Positions 27,280-35,791 are shown, counted from the stretch's first letter. The stretch is 64,000 bases of DNA from Williamsia sp. 1135 (GCF_002095395.1 NZ_MJEI01000106.1:248001-312000), one strand, 5' to 3'. Program-made: numbers and translations. Notes: generated from the sequence alone by a model not told the origin.

Positions 27280-28233
27280 TTGCCGCGCTTTGAGTTCGAG
27301 ATGCCACCGATGTTGTCGCGGGCCGTGTACGACCGTGCCGATGAGATCAGGCACGACGAGCAGCGGCTGAAGGCCAAGTGGCCTGATGCGCTACTGCTTC
27401 AGATCGATCCGTCCGGCCGCTACCCGGTGGGGGAGGACGGCCTGGGCTGGATCATGGCCCTGGACGCCGGCGACGAACCGCCGCCGGAAGCGGTGTTCCT
27501 CGGTCTGCACCCCGAAGAGGGCCGCGACATGTGGGCAATGCGCTTCGACATCATCGACGGACCCAAGGACGACCCGCGCCGCGGTGCGCAACTCCTCGGC
27601 GCGAACGAGGCGGGCATTCTCTCGACGGCGCTCGGTGTCCTCAATTGGCATGACAATGCCCGGTTTTCGCCGGTCGACGGTGCGCGTACCGAGCCGGCCA
27701 AGGGTGGTTGGGTCCGGCGTAACACGATCAGCGGCAAAGAAGAGTTCCCGCGCACGGATCCGGCGATCATCACCGTCGTCCACGACGGCGCCGACCGCAT
27801 CTTGCTCGGCAGGCAGGCACAATGGCCCGACCGCTGGTTCTCGACACTTGCCGGATTCGTCGAGCCAGGGGAGTCTCTCGAGCAGTGCGTGCTGCGTGAG
27901 GTGCACGAGGAGGTCGGGCTCGACACCTGGGATCCGATGTACGTGGGCTCCCAGCCGTGGCCGTTCCCGCGGTCGCTCATGCTCGGCTTCGAGGTGACCG
28001 CAGACCCCGACCAACCCCTCGACTTCATCGACGGTGAGATCGCGGCGGCCGAGTGGTTCGGTCGCGATGAGGTCATCGCCGCCATCGAAGCGCAGGAAGA
28101 GTGGATGGGGTCGGACGGCAAGCCCATCGTCGACGACGCCCGACTACGTCTGCCCGGATCGATCTCGATCGCCAGCGCCCTGATCAGGGCCTGGGCCTAT
28201 ACCCCGGCCCCTGATCAGGTCACCCGCGGATAG
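27280..28233 (+). CDS. nudC: NADH/NAD-capped RNA pyrophosphatase NudC
   Basis: A 317-residue Nudix hydrolase. The Nudix box GFVEPGESLEQCVLREVHEE plus the following VGL is complete, and the downstream SQPWPFPRS is the array that defines NADH-specific NudC enzymes, which split NADH into NMNH and AMP and can remove NAD caps from RNA. The TTG start has AGGAGG seven bases upstream. The zinc-ribbon cysteines of E. coli NudC are absent; the only cysteine is in the Nudix box. A palindrome overlaps the last codons. It is convergent with mrx1, two bases apart. Confidence 0.92.
   Translation: MPRFEFEMPPMLSRAVYDRADEIRHDEQRLKAKWPDALLLQIDPSGRYPVGEDGLGWIMALDAGDEPPPEAVFLGLHPEEGRDMWAMRFDIIDGPKDDPRRGAQLLGANEAGILSTALGVLNWHDNARFSPVDGARTEPAKGGWVRRNTISGKEEFPRTDPAIITVVHDGADRILLGRQAQWPDRWFSTLAGFVEPGESLEQCVLREVHEEVGLDTWDPMYVGSQPWPFPRSLMLGFEVTADPDQPLDFIDGEIAAAEWFGRDEVIAAIEAQEEWMGSDGKPIVDDARLRLPGSISIASALIRAWAYTPAPDQVTRG
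28180..28218. terminator. Palindrome within the 3' end of nudC
   Basis: CTGATCAGGGCC (28180-28191) pairs with GGCCCCTGATCAG (28206-28218), leaving one bulged base and a 14-base loop, just before the nudC stop. As mrx1 converges two bases beyond nudC, the hairpin may end transcription from that side or limit read-through. No T-run follows on either strand. Confidence 0.4.
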
Positions 28234-28235
28234 GG

Positions 28236-28487
28236 TCAGACACCCAGCTTCTTGCGCACGTCTGCGACGGTGGGGTTGGTCGCGGTGCTGCCATCGGCGA
28301 ACTTGACGGTGGGGACCACGTGGTTGCCACCGTTCACGCTGCCGACGAAATCCGCGGCGGCGGGGTCCTGCTCGATGTCGATCTCCACCCACTCGATGCC
28401 CTGGCCTTTGAGGCCCATCTTGAGGCGCTTGCAGTAGCCGCACCAGGTGGTGGTGTACATGGTCAAAATCGCGTTCTCCGTAATCAC
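28236..28487 (-). CDS. mrx1: Mycoredoxin (glutaredoxin-like)
   Basis: An 83-residue thioredoxin-fold protein with the active site TWCGYCKRL near residues 15-20 and the cis-proline segment HVVPTVKF. The CGYC motif and position between nudC and uvrD2 match mycoredoxin-1 (Rv3198A), which reduces mycothiol mixed disulphides. The C-terminal NPTVADVRKKLG is also family-typical. It is convergent with nudC. Upstream lies a 570-bp repeat-rich region before uvrD2. Confidence 0.9.
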   Translation of the reverse strand: MITENAILTMYTTTWCGYCKRLKMGLKGQGIEWVEIDIEQDPAAADFVGSVNGGNHVVPTVKFADGSTATNPTVADVRKKLGV

Positions 28488-28534
28488 GACTACATAACAC
28501 CATGACGGCGCCGGGTGTTCCTGATGGAGTGGCA

Positions 28535-28597
28535 GAGCGGGCTCTTGTGTGCGTCGAGCGGGCTCTTGCGTGCGTCGAGCGGGCTCTTGCTGTGGGC
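28535..28597. repeat. 21-bp tandem repeat, family A (about 3 units)
   Basis: Units beginning GAGCGGGCTCTTG start at 28535, 28556 and 28577; the first two are nearly identical and the third is partial. Lies in the mrx1-uvrD2 gap. The core GAGCGGGC is shared with the repeat at 28865-28990, which has the same 21-bp period. Confidence 0.85.
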
Positions 28598-28734
28598 AGG
28601 TTTGTTGGTCATCTCGCCAGCTGTGTTTTTTCGCTCCGCTTCGCTCCGCGGGGCGTGCGGCCCTTTATCGCGTGCTCTTCCTCAGTCGACTCAGTCGCTG
28701 CGCTCCCTCGCTCCCTCGTCCAGAGCACGCGGGC

Positions 28735-28857
28735 CACACGCGGGCGGGGCGAGTTCGCTCTGCTCACCGCCCGGCCGCACGCGGGCGGGGTGAGTTCGCT
28801 CTGCTCACCGCCCGGCCGCACGCGGGCGGGGCGAGTTCGCTCTGCTCACCGCCCCCA
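28735..28857. repeat. 41-bp tandem repeat, family B (3 units)
   Basis: Three units (28735-28775, 28776-28816, 28817-28857) are almost identical. Each holds GGGCGGGG, then GAGTTCGCTCTG, then CTCACCGCCC, so a single strand can fold into a hairpin; the middle unit pairs best. The 41-bp period is not a multiple of three, so the array is not a coding repeat. Confidence 0.9.
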
Positions 28858-28864
28858 AGGTGGC

Positions 28865-28990
28865 CTTCCGTCGAGCGTGCCTAAGATGCCGTTGAGCGGG
28901 CCGATATGACCGTCGACCGGGCCGATACTGCCGTTGAGCGGGCCGATACTGCCGTCGAGCGGGCCGATATCGCCATCGAGCGTGCCGAAG
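28865..28990. repeat. 21-bp tandem repeat, family C (6 units)
   Basis: Six 21-bp units. The inner four carry GAGCGGGCCGATA or a close variant; the outer two end in GCCTAAG or GCCGAAG. The array ends 71 bp before the uvrD2 start, so it overlaps the likely uvrD2 promoter region. In one frame it would encode a heptapeptide like LPSSGPI, but a stop codon interrupts it. Confidence 0.9.
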
Positions 28991-29061
28991 TTTGACGCCT
29001 TGTGCGCGGCGCGCGACCCGCAGCGTCGGCGCTGTCGGGCCTCGTTGGAATACTGATCGTC

Positions 29062-31137
29062 ATGAACGCCTCACTGGACCCTCAACAGCAGGCCGCCGTG
29101 CTGGCGCCCCGCGGACCGGTCTGCGTGCTGGCCGGCGCGGGGACCGGTAAAACCCGCACGATCACCCGTCGTATCGCCCATCTGGTGGGTGACGGTCACG
29201 TCCGCGCGAGTCAGGTCCTCGCGGTCACCTTCACCGCCCGCGCCGCCGGTGAGATGCGTACCCGCCTGCGTTCCCTCGGCATCTCGGGCCAGGGAAATGC
29301 GGTGCAGGCATTGACCTTCCACGCGGCTGCGCTGCGGCAACTGCGTTACTTCTGGCCGCAGGCCATCGGTGAGAACCAGTGGGAACTGCTCGACAACAAG
29401 TTCCCGGTGGTTTCGCGTGCCGCCAGATCTGCGGGCGCGCCGACCACCACGGATACGCTGCGTGACCTGATCTCGGAGATCGAGTGGGCCAAGGGTTCGC
29501 TCATCGGGCCCGCCGAGTATCCGGCGATGGTCGCCAAATCGCGCAGGGAAGCGCCTCTGCCTGCCGAGCAGGTCGCTGCGGTGTACGAGCGGTACGAGCA
29601 GCTCAAGGTGTCCTCGTCGGGAGATCAGCTCCTCGATTTCGACGATCTGCTCTTGATGACCCGTGCAATTCTCGACGATCACCCGGTGCTCGCGGAGGAG
29701 TTCCGCGACCGCTATCGGTGTTTTGTCGTCGACGAATACCAAGACGTCACACCCGCCCAGCAGGCCTTGCTCAACGCCTGGGTCGGGGAGCGGGACGACC
29801 TGACCGTCGTCGGCGACGCCAACCAGACGATCTACTCGTTCACCGGTGCCACCCCGAGCTACCTCCTCGACTTCTCCCGTCGCTTTCCCGAGGCCATGGT
29901 GGTGCGCCTCGAGCGTGACTACCGGTCCACCCCGGAGGTCGTGAGCCTGGCCAACCGGGTCATCGGCGCGGCGCACGGCAGGATCGCCGGCACCCGTCTG
30001 CAACTCATCGGGCAACGCCCCAGCGGGCCCGAGCCGGATTTCGCGGAGTACGCGGACGAGCCGGCCGAGGCCACCGCGGTCGCCCGGTCGATCAAACGGC
30101 TGATGGCGCAGGGAGTTCCGGGCTCGGAGATCGCCATCCTCTACCGGATCAACGCACAGTCCGAAGCCCATGAGCAGGCGCTGACCGCCGCGGGTATCCC
30201 GTACCAGGTGCGCGGCGGCGAGGCGTTCTTCTCGCGGGCGGAGATCCGGCAGGCCATGCGGTCGATAAACCAGACCGCAGCACGCGACGATCTGCCCGCC
30301 GACGCCGACACGGTGACACTCCTGCGCGCGATCCTGGTGCCACTGGGGCTCACCGACGAACCGCCCGCAGGTGCACAGGCACGGGAGCGGTGGGAGTCGC
30401 TGCTGGCTTTGCAGAAGATGACCGAGGACATGCTGACCGAGGACGCGGAACTGACCCTGACCGAGGTCGCGCGCGAGTTGTCCGCGCGGTCGGAGGCTCG
30501 GCACCCACCGACCGTCCAGGGCGTGACGCTCTCGTCGCTGCACGCGGCGAAGGGGCTCGAGTGGGATGCGGTGTTCCTCGTCGGACTCGTCGACGGATCG
30601 TTGCCGATCAATCAGGCGGTCAAGGCGGGCGACGACGCCATCGAGGAAGAACGCCGGCTGCTGTACGTCGGCGTCACGCGCGCTCGCGAGCACCTGCAGA
30701 TGTCCTGGGCCCTGTCGCGCAACGAGGGCGGCCGGGCGTCTCGGCGGCGCTCGCGGTTCCTGGTCGATCTGGTTCCCGAGAGTTCGCCGGCGTCCCGGAT
30801 CGCGGAACCGAAACGCAAGAAGTCCGGACCGCGGTGCCGGGTCTGCGGCAAGCCGTTGCTGGGCAAGACCGCGTCCCTGCTCGGCCGGTGTGAGGGCTGC
30901 CCCTCCGACCTCGACGAAGGTCTGTTGGTGGCACTCAAGGAATGGCGCTCCGGTCGTGCGAAAGAACAGAAGGTTCCGGCGTACGTGGTCTTCTCGGACA
31001 ACACCCTGATCGCGATCGCCGAACAACAGCCCGGCGATGTCCCTGCACTGGTGGCGATTCCGGGCATCGGGGCCAAGAAACTCGATCAGTACGGTGAAGA
31101 CGTCCTCGCGCTCGTCCGGGACATCGGGACGGGATAG
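29062..31137 (+). CDS. uvrD2: ATP-dependent DNA helicase UvrD2
   Basis: A 691-residue superfamily-1 helicase. Walker A ([10 protein letters not shown]) is near residue 25, [11 protein letters not shown] is Walker [15 protein letters not shown] is motif III and [16 protein letters not shown] is motif V. After the motor comes a four-cysteine element ([10 protein letters not shown], then CEGCPSD; near residue 591) and a C-terminal HRDC domain ([19 protein letters not shown]). This domain order identifies mycobacterial-type UvrD2, in which the zinc element supports unwinding. ATG 29062 gives [13 protein letters not shown]; the open frame extends 20 codons upstream without similarity. whiB7 follows 556 bp downstream. 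Confidence 0.93.
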   Translation: MNASLDPQQQAAVLAPRGPVCVLAGAGTGKTRTITRRIAHLVGDGHVRASQVLAVTFTARAAGEMRTRLRSLGISGQGNAVQALTFHAAALRQLRYFWPQAIGENQWELLDNKFPVVSRAARSAGAPTTTDTLRDLISEIEWAKGSLIGPAEYPAMVAKSRREAPLPAEQVAAVYERYEQLKVSSSGDQLLDFDDLLLMTRAILDDHPVLAEEFRDRYRCFVVDEYQDVTPAQQALLNAWVGERDDLTVVGDANQTIYSFTGATPSYLLDFSRRFPEAMVVRLERDYRSTPEVVSLANRVIGAAHGRIAGTRLQLIGQRPSGPEPDFAEYADEPAEATAVARSIKRLMAQGVPGSEIAILYRINAQSEAHEQALTAAGIPYQVRGGEAFFSRAEIRQAMRSINQTAARDDLPADADTVTLLRAILVPLGLTDEPPAGAQARERWESLLALQKMTEDMLTEDAELTLTEVARELSARSEARHPPTVQGVTLSSLHAAKGLEWDAVFLVGLVDGSLPINQAVKAGDDAIEEERRLLYVGVTRAREHLQMSWALSRNEGGRASRRRSRFLVDLVPESSPASRIAEPKRKKSGPRCRVCGKPLLGKTASLLGRCEGCPSDLDEGLLVALKEWRSGRAKEQKVPAYVVFSDNTLIAIAEQQPGDVPALVAIPGIGAKKLDQYGEDVLALVRDIGTG

Positions 31138-31186
31138 CTCGACGCTGGATGGATCCGCAGTCGAGGAATCCGAGAAACTGCAGGTC

Positions 31187-31225
31187 AAAAATAGGTTGTG
31201 CGATCTGGACGCCCCCGTTTACTGT
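31187..31225 (+). promoter_or_regulatory. Candidate whiB7 promoter with AT-rich WhiB7 motif
   Basis: AAAAATA (31187-31193) lies three bases before a -35-like TTGTGC (31196-31201); 18 bases later is TACTGT (31220-31225), a TAnnnT -10. An AT-rich patch just upstream of -35 is the known signature of WhiB7-activated promoters, so the gene is probably autoregulated. Transcription would begin near 31232, giving a leader of about 460 nt. Confidence 0.55.
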
Positions 31226-31325
31226 GGACAACAAGACGGCGGGGGTCGCATCGATCTGCTCGATCGGCCCACCGGCCACACCACGCACTGAATGTGCACG
31301 CGATTGCAAGGAAGGGAGAGGTCCG

Positions 31326-31538
31326 ATGAACGATTTGTTCACCACCGCCGAGAGCGCTGTCGAACATGCCGGCATGGCATGCGGTTCGTGGCATCGGACG
31401 CTGCCCCTCGCCCAGCGCCCGCGATCCGGACAAGCGCATCATCGCGCAGTCGCCGGGAAGCCGGAATTTCTGGCTCCCAAACCAGCGATTTCGGCGGTAA
31501 ACCGCTCAGCGTTCCCCGTGGACAGAGTGTTGATCTGA
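31326..31538 (+). CDS. Upstream ORF in the whiB7 leader
   Basis: A 70-codon ORF starting with MNDLFTTAESAVEHAGMACG. It has a strong purine-rich ribosome-binding site (AAGGAAGGGAGAGG) ending four bases before the ATG. It ends 19 bases before the terminator stem at 31558. No domain is recognisable and codon use is less biased than in neighbours, so its role is probably regulatory: translating ribosomes would sense antibiotic stalling. An internal shorter start is possible. Confidence 0.55.
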   Translation: MNDLFTTAESAVEHAGMACGSWHRTLPLAQRPRSGQAHHRAVAGKPEFLAPKPAISAVNRSAFPVDRVLI

Positions 31539-31557
31539 CCTAGTTCAGACTCCATTC

Positions 31558-31604
31558 GAGGCCACGGCGAATCGCGACAGCGAACCCGTGGCCTCTTTTG
31601 TGTT
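31558..31604 (+). terminator. Intrinsic terminator/attenuator in the whiB7 leader
   Basis: GAGGCCACGG (31558-31567) and CCGTGGCCTC (31586-31595) form a perfect 10-bp stem with an 18-base loop, followed by TTTTGTGTT. It lies 90 bp before the whiB7 start and after the upstream ORF, so it can end transcription prematurely unless an alternative leader fold prevents the stem. Confidence 0.8.
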
Positions 31605-31693
31605 CTAGGAACATCTTTCGTTCCACCACCACTGAAGTGCCCGGGTCTCAAGCACAACATCCGACAAGCACATTCGACAGTGGAGGAATACTG

Positions 31694-31984
31694 ATGACCG
31701 AGGTACTCGAGTCGTGTATCGGCGGCGGGCTCGCACTGGACATCGCCAAGATGGAACTTCCGTGCCAGTTCGCGGACGCAGACCTGTGGTTCTCCGAGAA
31801 CCCGGGTGACCTCGAGCAGGCCAAAGCGCTGTGCGGCGACTGCCCACTGCGGCGGGAATGCCTCTCCGAGGCGCTCGACCGGCGCGAACCATGGGGAGTC
31901 TGGGGTGGTGAGATCTTCGACCAGGGTGTCGTGATCGCCCGCAAGCGCCCTCGTGGCCGGCCGCGGAAGAACCAGGCTGCATGA
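31694..31984 (+). CDS. whiB7: WhiB7 redox-sensitive transcriptional activator
   Basis: A 96-residue iron-sulphur protein. Cluster cysteines are at 24, 47, 50 and 56 (C-x22-C-x2-C-x5-C), followed by the WhiB turn GVWGG at 68-72 and the AT-hook RGRPRK at 87-92 that sets WhiB7 apart from other Wbl proteins. WhiB7 binds SigA and activates intrinsic resistance genes in response to ribosome-targeting antibiotics. The ATG follows GGAGGAATACTG, a good ribosome-binding site. The leader contains an upstream ORF and a terminator; a bidirectional terminator follows the gene. The position after uvrD2 is conserved in mycobacteria (Rv3197A). Confidence 0.96.
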   Translation: MTEVLESCIGGGLALDIAKMELPCQFADADLWFSENPGDLEQAKALCGDCPLRRECLSEALDRREPWGVWGGEIFDQGVVIARKRPRGRPRKNQAA

Positions 31985-32002
31985 CACCGACCGCAAGAGA
32001 TA

Positions 32003-32049
32003 CGAAACGGGCGGATACGAGGGAAGCCTCGTATCCGCCCGTTTCGTTT
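32003..32049. terminator. Bidirectional terminator between whiB7 and the ABC1 gene
   Basis: Perfect 20-bp arms (32003-32022 and 32027-32046) with a GAAG tetraloop between convergent genes. The arm ends are A/T-rich (GAAAC, GTTTC) with a short T-run after the second arm, so it can serve both strands. Confidence 0.9.
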
Positions 32050-32066
32050 AGGTGGGCAGGGTCAGA

Positions 32067-33383
32067 TCACTCTGCGAGTCCGGTGACCCACCGCTCCATG
32101 ATCGCCCGGTAGGGCGCCTCGGCATCGAGTTGTGCGGCGATGCCCACGCAGCCTCCGAGGACTCGAAACACCATCACATATTCTTTGGGGCAGTTCAGGT
32201 TTCGTGAGGTCTTGTAGACATCACCACGAGGATCGGACGCTGCTCCTGCCGCCTTCTGCAGCCACTTGCGGGTGAAGTGGAACGACTCGCTGTACAGCGG
32301 ATCGACGTAGGGCCGCAAATATGCCTCGAGATCTCGCGGAGTCACCTTGTTCTGGTGCGAACGCTGGATGAAGTTGGCGCGCACCATCTCTTCTTTGAGC
32401 TGGTCGTACTTCTTGTCCCGGCACAGCCGCAGGATCGGTCCGGTGGCGGCGGGAAGGCCGTCCGGATAGTGGCCGACGGCGCCGAAGTCGAGGATCGCCA
32501 TCCTGCCATCGGCCTGGAACTGGAAGTTTCCGGGGTGCGGATCTCCGTGTACGAGACCGACTCGGCTCGGTGAGCTCACCTCGAACTCGGTCATCTTGGC
32601 GGCCGCGGCATTACGCTCCTCGACCGTGCCCTCCTTGATCACCTTAGACATCGGGATGCCGGTTATCCATTCGGATACAACGACTTTGGGCGCCGACGCG
32701 ACCACCTTCGGTACCACGAAGTTGGGATCGTCCGCGAACGCCTTGGCGAAGGCCCGTTGGTTGTTGGCCTCTTTGGTGTAGTTCAGTTCGTCTTCGGTGC
32801 GTTCGATCAGCTCGTCCATCATGGACTTGACGTCGGTCCCGGGGGACAGGCGCTTGAGCAGACCGGTCATCCGGGACATGGTCTTGAGGTCGGCCTTGAG
32901 AGCGTGGTCGGCGCCCGGGTACTGCACCTTCACCGCTACCTCGCGACCGTCGTGCCACAGTGCCTTGTGCACCTGACCGATGGACGCTGATGCTGCTGGT
33001 TCGTCGGAGAATTCCTTGAAGCGTTCGCGCCACTTGGTCCCGAGCTGGTTGTCGAGCACGCCGTGGACCTTGGCCGCGGGTAGCGGCGGTGCCTCTGCCT
33101 GCAGCTTCGTCAGCGCGTCGCGGAATGGTTCCCCGAACTCCTCCGGGATCGCGGCCTCCATGATCGAGAGCGCCTGCCCGACCTTCATCGCGCCGCCCTT
33201 GAGTTCGCCGAGAACGGCGAACAGCTGTTCCGCGGTCTTCTCCATCATGTCGGCGGCGATCTCGTCTCGGTCCCCACCCGCGAGTCTCTTACCGAAGCCC
33301 GAGGCCGCCCTTCCAGCCACCCCGAGCGGAAGCGAAGCGAGCTTCGCATTTCTGCGCGCCCCACCTCGTGTGATCTCAGCCAT
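32067..33383 (-). CDS. ABC1/AarF (UbiB-family) atypical kinase
   Basis: A 438-residue protein of the UbiB/COQ8/ABC1 family. It has the family KxGQ segment (MKVGQALSIMEAAIPEEFGE), the lysine strand VAVKVQYPG, the catalytic loop VHGDPHPGNFQ and the metal-binding ILDFGAVG. The alanine-rich loop that replaces the kinase glycine loop appears as EPAASASIGQVH. These proteins support quinone or lipid metabolism rather than phosphorylating proteins. It is the Rv3197 counterpart. It probably forms a unit with the two minus-strand genes upstream. Confidence 0.88.
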   Translation of the reverse strand: MAEITRGGARRNAKLASLPLGVAGRAASGFGKRLAGGDRDEIAADMMEKTAEQLFAVLGELKGGAMKVGQALSIMEAAIPEEFGEPFRDALTKLQAEAPPLPAAKVHGVLDNQLGTKWRERFKEFSDEPAASASIGQVHKALWHDGREVAVKVQYPGADHALKADLKTMSRMTGLLKRLSPGTDVKSMMDELIERTEDELNYTKEANNQRAFAKAFADDPNFVVPKVVASAPKVVVSEWITGIPMSKVIKEGTVEERNAAAAKMTEFEVSSPSRVGLVHGDPHPGNFQFQADGRMAILDFGAVGHYPDGLPAATGPILRLCRDKKYDQLKEEMVRANFIQRSHQNKVTPRDLEAYLRPYVDPLYSESFHFTRKWLQKAAGAASDPRGDVYKTSRNLNCPKEYVMVFRVLGGCVGIAAQLDAEAPYRAIMERWVTGLAE

Positions 33384-33416
33384 TGAGTTTCCCCTTTCCG
33401 ATGCCCCGAGCTTAGT

Positions 33417-34316
33417 TCACCGGGCTGACCGGCAGCCGCAAAGCGGATGCGGTTGCCAGTGGCGTAGCACCATCGATGACGGGTTTGCCCGGAATTCGAT
33501 CGTGGTGTTCAGGGTCGACGGCGGTGGCGGTTCCACCTGGCCCGAGCGGGTGAGCGCGGTGATCTGTTCGATCTGCGCTGCCGCGACCGCGACGGTTCCG
33601 GCGATGGTGGCGGATCCGGCCCAGCCGCAGGTCCCCAGTAGTTGCGCGCTGACGGTCGGCCAGTCGCGATCTCGGTCGGTGCGGTGATGATCGGCACAGT
33701 GCAGGCAGCTCGTCAGACCGGGCAGCACCATCGGACCGATGACTCCCACGCCGTCACGAAGTCGCACCATCAGATGAGGAATGCGATGACGCATGAGGCT
33801 CGACACCAGCCACGGGTCGTGCGTGAGGTAGTCGGTCAGCATCACGAGGTCTGTCGCCCAGGCCGACACCCGGTCCTGATGGACGAGAGGGTTGTGGTCC
33901 TCGGTGTCGATGAGCGACGGTCTGCGCACTGATCGCGCGAGGTCGACTCCGGCTCCGCGAAGCGCGCCTGAGATGGCCACGGCCAGCGGCCCGGCGCCGT
34001 GGACCCGCACCCGCAGCCGGGTGGACGATCCCGCGACCTCGTGATGCGCGGCGCCGGCGACGACGAGGCTGTCGAGCAGCTCGGCGAGCTCTGTCCGGGA
34101 CAGACCTGCCTCGGTGGCAGCGGCCTCGACCTCACCCGGTGGTCGCCCGCTCGTCAGCGATCGCAGCAGCGTCGCGAGCCGAGCGGGATTCACGCGCTCC
34201 GACGGTTCGACGATGATCGCCGTGTCCGGGTCGCAGCCCACCTGGATGCGTCCACCGGGCCTGACGAGGACTGCGACGCCGGGACGGAGCACAGGAAAGG
34301 AGGTGGTGACGGCCAT
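33417..34316 (-). CDS. E1/ThiF-like cyclodehydratase-domain protein (orphan)
   Basis: A 299-residue protein with an N-terminal winged-helix-like region (LATLLRSLTSGRPPGEVEAA) and an E1-like fold (VRVHGAGPLAVAISGALRGA). Zinc-type cysteines are present: LTSCLHCADHHR and the C-terminal HPLCGC. This combination is seen in cyclodehydratase C-proteins that bind leader peptides in azole-peptide biosynthesis. No YcaO gene or precursor peptide is nearby. It stands where M. tuberculosis has Rv3196. ATG 34316 is used; a TTG at 34328 is in frame. Function unknown. Confidence 0.65.
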   Translation of the reverse strand: MAVTTSFPVLRPGVAVLVRPGGRIQVGCDPDTAIIVEPSERVNPARLATLLRSLTSGRPPGEVEAAATEAGLSRTELAELLDSLVVAGAAHHEVAGSSTRLRVRVHGAGPLAVAISGALRGAGVDLARSVRRPSLIDTEDHNPLVHQDRVSAWATDLVMLTDYLTHDPWLVSSLMRHRIPHLMVRLRDGVGVIGPMVLPGLTSCLHCADHHRTDRDRDWPTVSAQLLGTCGWAGSATIAGTVAVAAAQIEQITALTRSGQVEPPPPSTLNTTIEFRANPSSMVLRHWQPHPLCGCRSAR

Positions 34317-34420
34317 GACGTCACCCAATCAGGGCCTAGGCCTGCGCCGATCCCGTCGCATCGGAGTTATCCACAGCTCAGATGGTCGCTGACCTGCAAA
34401 GAATGGCACCTGGCGAAAAA

Positions 34421-35791
34421 TCAGGCGGACGGCTTCTCGCCATCGTCGTCGCCACTGTTTCCGGGCTTTTCCCCGCGTTTCTCGGCTTCGTCGGCAATGG
34501 TCTTCTCGAGCTGGGCGATCGGGTCGTCGAAGGGATCGACGCCGCCGCCGATGACCCGGTCGATGAACGCCGCCGGGTGGTCGAGATCGTCAGCATCGGG
34601 GACGAGATCGGGGTGAGCCCACACCCCGTCGCGGGTTTCGATATCCGACGACTCGAGGAGTTTGGTCCACAGGTCGGCAGCTTCGCGCAGCTTGCGGGGA
34701 CGCAGCTCCAACCCGATCAGCGTGGCGAAGGTCTCCTCGGCCGGTCCGCCGGTGGCGCGGCGTCGACGCATCGTCTCCGTGAGCGCACCCACGGAGGGGA
34801 TGCGGTCCGAGAGTGCCTGGGAAACAACGGTTTCCACCCAGCCTTCGATCAGGGCCAATATTGTTTCCAGGCGGGCGAGGGCGTGTTCCTGAGCGGGTGA
34901 GGTCTTCGGTTCGAACGCGGCGCCCCCGGCCATGAGCTCTTGGATCTTGCTCGGATCAGACAGGAGCGTGGTCGGGTCAATGCCGGCCGCAGCGTCCTGG
35001 ATCCCGGAGAAGTCGATGCTGATGCCGCGCGCATACTCCTCGACCGTCGAGAGCAGTCGTTGCTTGAGCCACGGAACGTGGGTGAACAGACGCACGTGCG
35101 CGGCCTCGCGGGCGGCGAGGAAGACGATGATCTCCTGACTCGGCTGCTCGAGTCCGTCGCTGAAGGCCGCAACGGCCTCGGGCAGCAACACAGCCATGCC
35201 CGAGGGTGCCAGCGGCAGGCCGATGTCGGTGGAGGTCAACACCTCCTTGGCGAGCTGCCCGAGTCCCTGACCGAGCTGGGTGCCGAAGGCCATGCTCCCC
35301 ATCTGGCTGACCATCCCCATCATGGGTCCGGCGATTTCTCTGGCTTCTTCGGGAAGGTTCTTGGTCCAGGTTCCGGCGATCTGCTCGGCCACCGGATTGC
35401 ACAGCATCTTCCAGACCGGAAGCGTCTTCTCCAGCCATTCCACGGAGGTCCACGCCTCGGTCGCGCTGACTCCTGCGGGCAGAGTCGTGACATTGTCGAG
35501 CCAGACCTCGGCCAGGCGCACCGAGTCGGTGACCGCGGAGGTCTCCCGATCGCTGACGGGACTGTGTTTACCGATCTGCTGGCGCGCCAGTTGAGTCGCC
35601 ACCTGGTAGTTCACCGGTTCGCTGCCGGCTCCGGTGCCCATTCCGGCACCCATGCCGGACAGCATCTGACCGAGTTGCGACAGCATCTGACCCAGCTGGT
35701 TGGGGTCGAAGTCGCCGGGCTTCTTGCCGGACGAGTCACCGTCCCCGTCATCACCGGAAGCGGCCGAGAATCCGAAAGGCAAGTCATTCAT
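34421..35791 (-). CDS. DUF2342 zinc-metalloprotease-like protein
   Basis: A 456-residue protein of the actinobacterial DUF2342 family (Rv3195-like), which has a zincin-type fold. In place of HExxH the key segment reads REAAHVRLFTHVPWLKQRLL, as in other members, so classical metalloprotease activity is doubtful. The N-terminus is Gly/Met/Gln-rich with a twice-repeated LGQMLS; the C-terminus is acidic and charged (AEKRGEKPGNSGDDDGEK). ATG 35791 (MNDLPFGF) was chosen because the upstream open frame is low-complexity. It is divergent from the PDZ protease gene. Confidence 0.85.
   Translation of the reverse strand: MNDLPFGFSAASGDDGDGDSSGKKPGDFDPNQLGQMLSQLGQMLSGMGAGMGTGAGSEPVNYQVATQLARQQIGKHSPVSDRETSAVTDSVRLAEVWLDNVTTLPAGVSATEAWTSVEWLEKTLPVWKMLCNPVAEQIAGTWTKNLPEEAREIAGPMMGMVSQMGSMAFGTQLGQGLGQLAKEVLTSTDIGLPLAPSGMAVLLPEAVAAFSDGLEQPSQEIIVFLAAREAAHVRLFTHVPWLKQRLLSTVEEYARGISIDFSGIQDAAAGIDPTTLLSDPSKIQELMAGGAAFEPKTSPAQEHALARLETILALIEGWVETVVSQALSDRIPSVGALTETMRRRRATGGPAEETFATLIGLELRPRKLREAADLWTKLLESSDIETRDGVWAHPDLVPDADDLDHPAAFIDRVIGGGVDPFDDPIAQLEKTIADEAEKRGEKPGNSGDDDGEKPSA

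Noticed and set aside
28502-28909. 135-codon open frame over the repeat region
   Set aside because: It is built from tandem repeats, one with a 41-bp period that would shift frame with copy number; no ribosome-binding site or domain.
28535-28990. CRISPR array
   Set aside because: Repeats are directly adjacent with no unique spacers of constant length, and no cas genes are nearby.
34367-34375. DnaA-box-like TTATCCACA
   Set aside because: A single box with no cluster, no AT-rich unwinding region and no dnaA/dnaN genes; not an origin.
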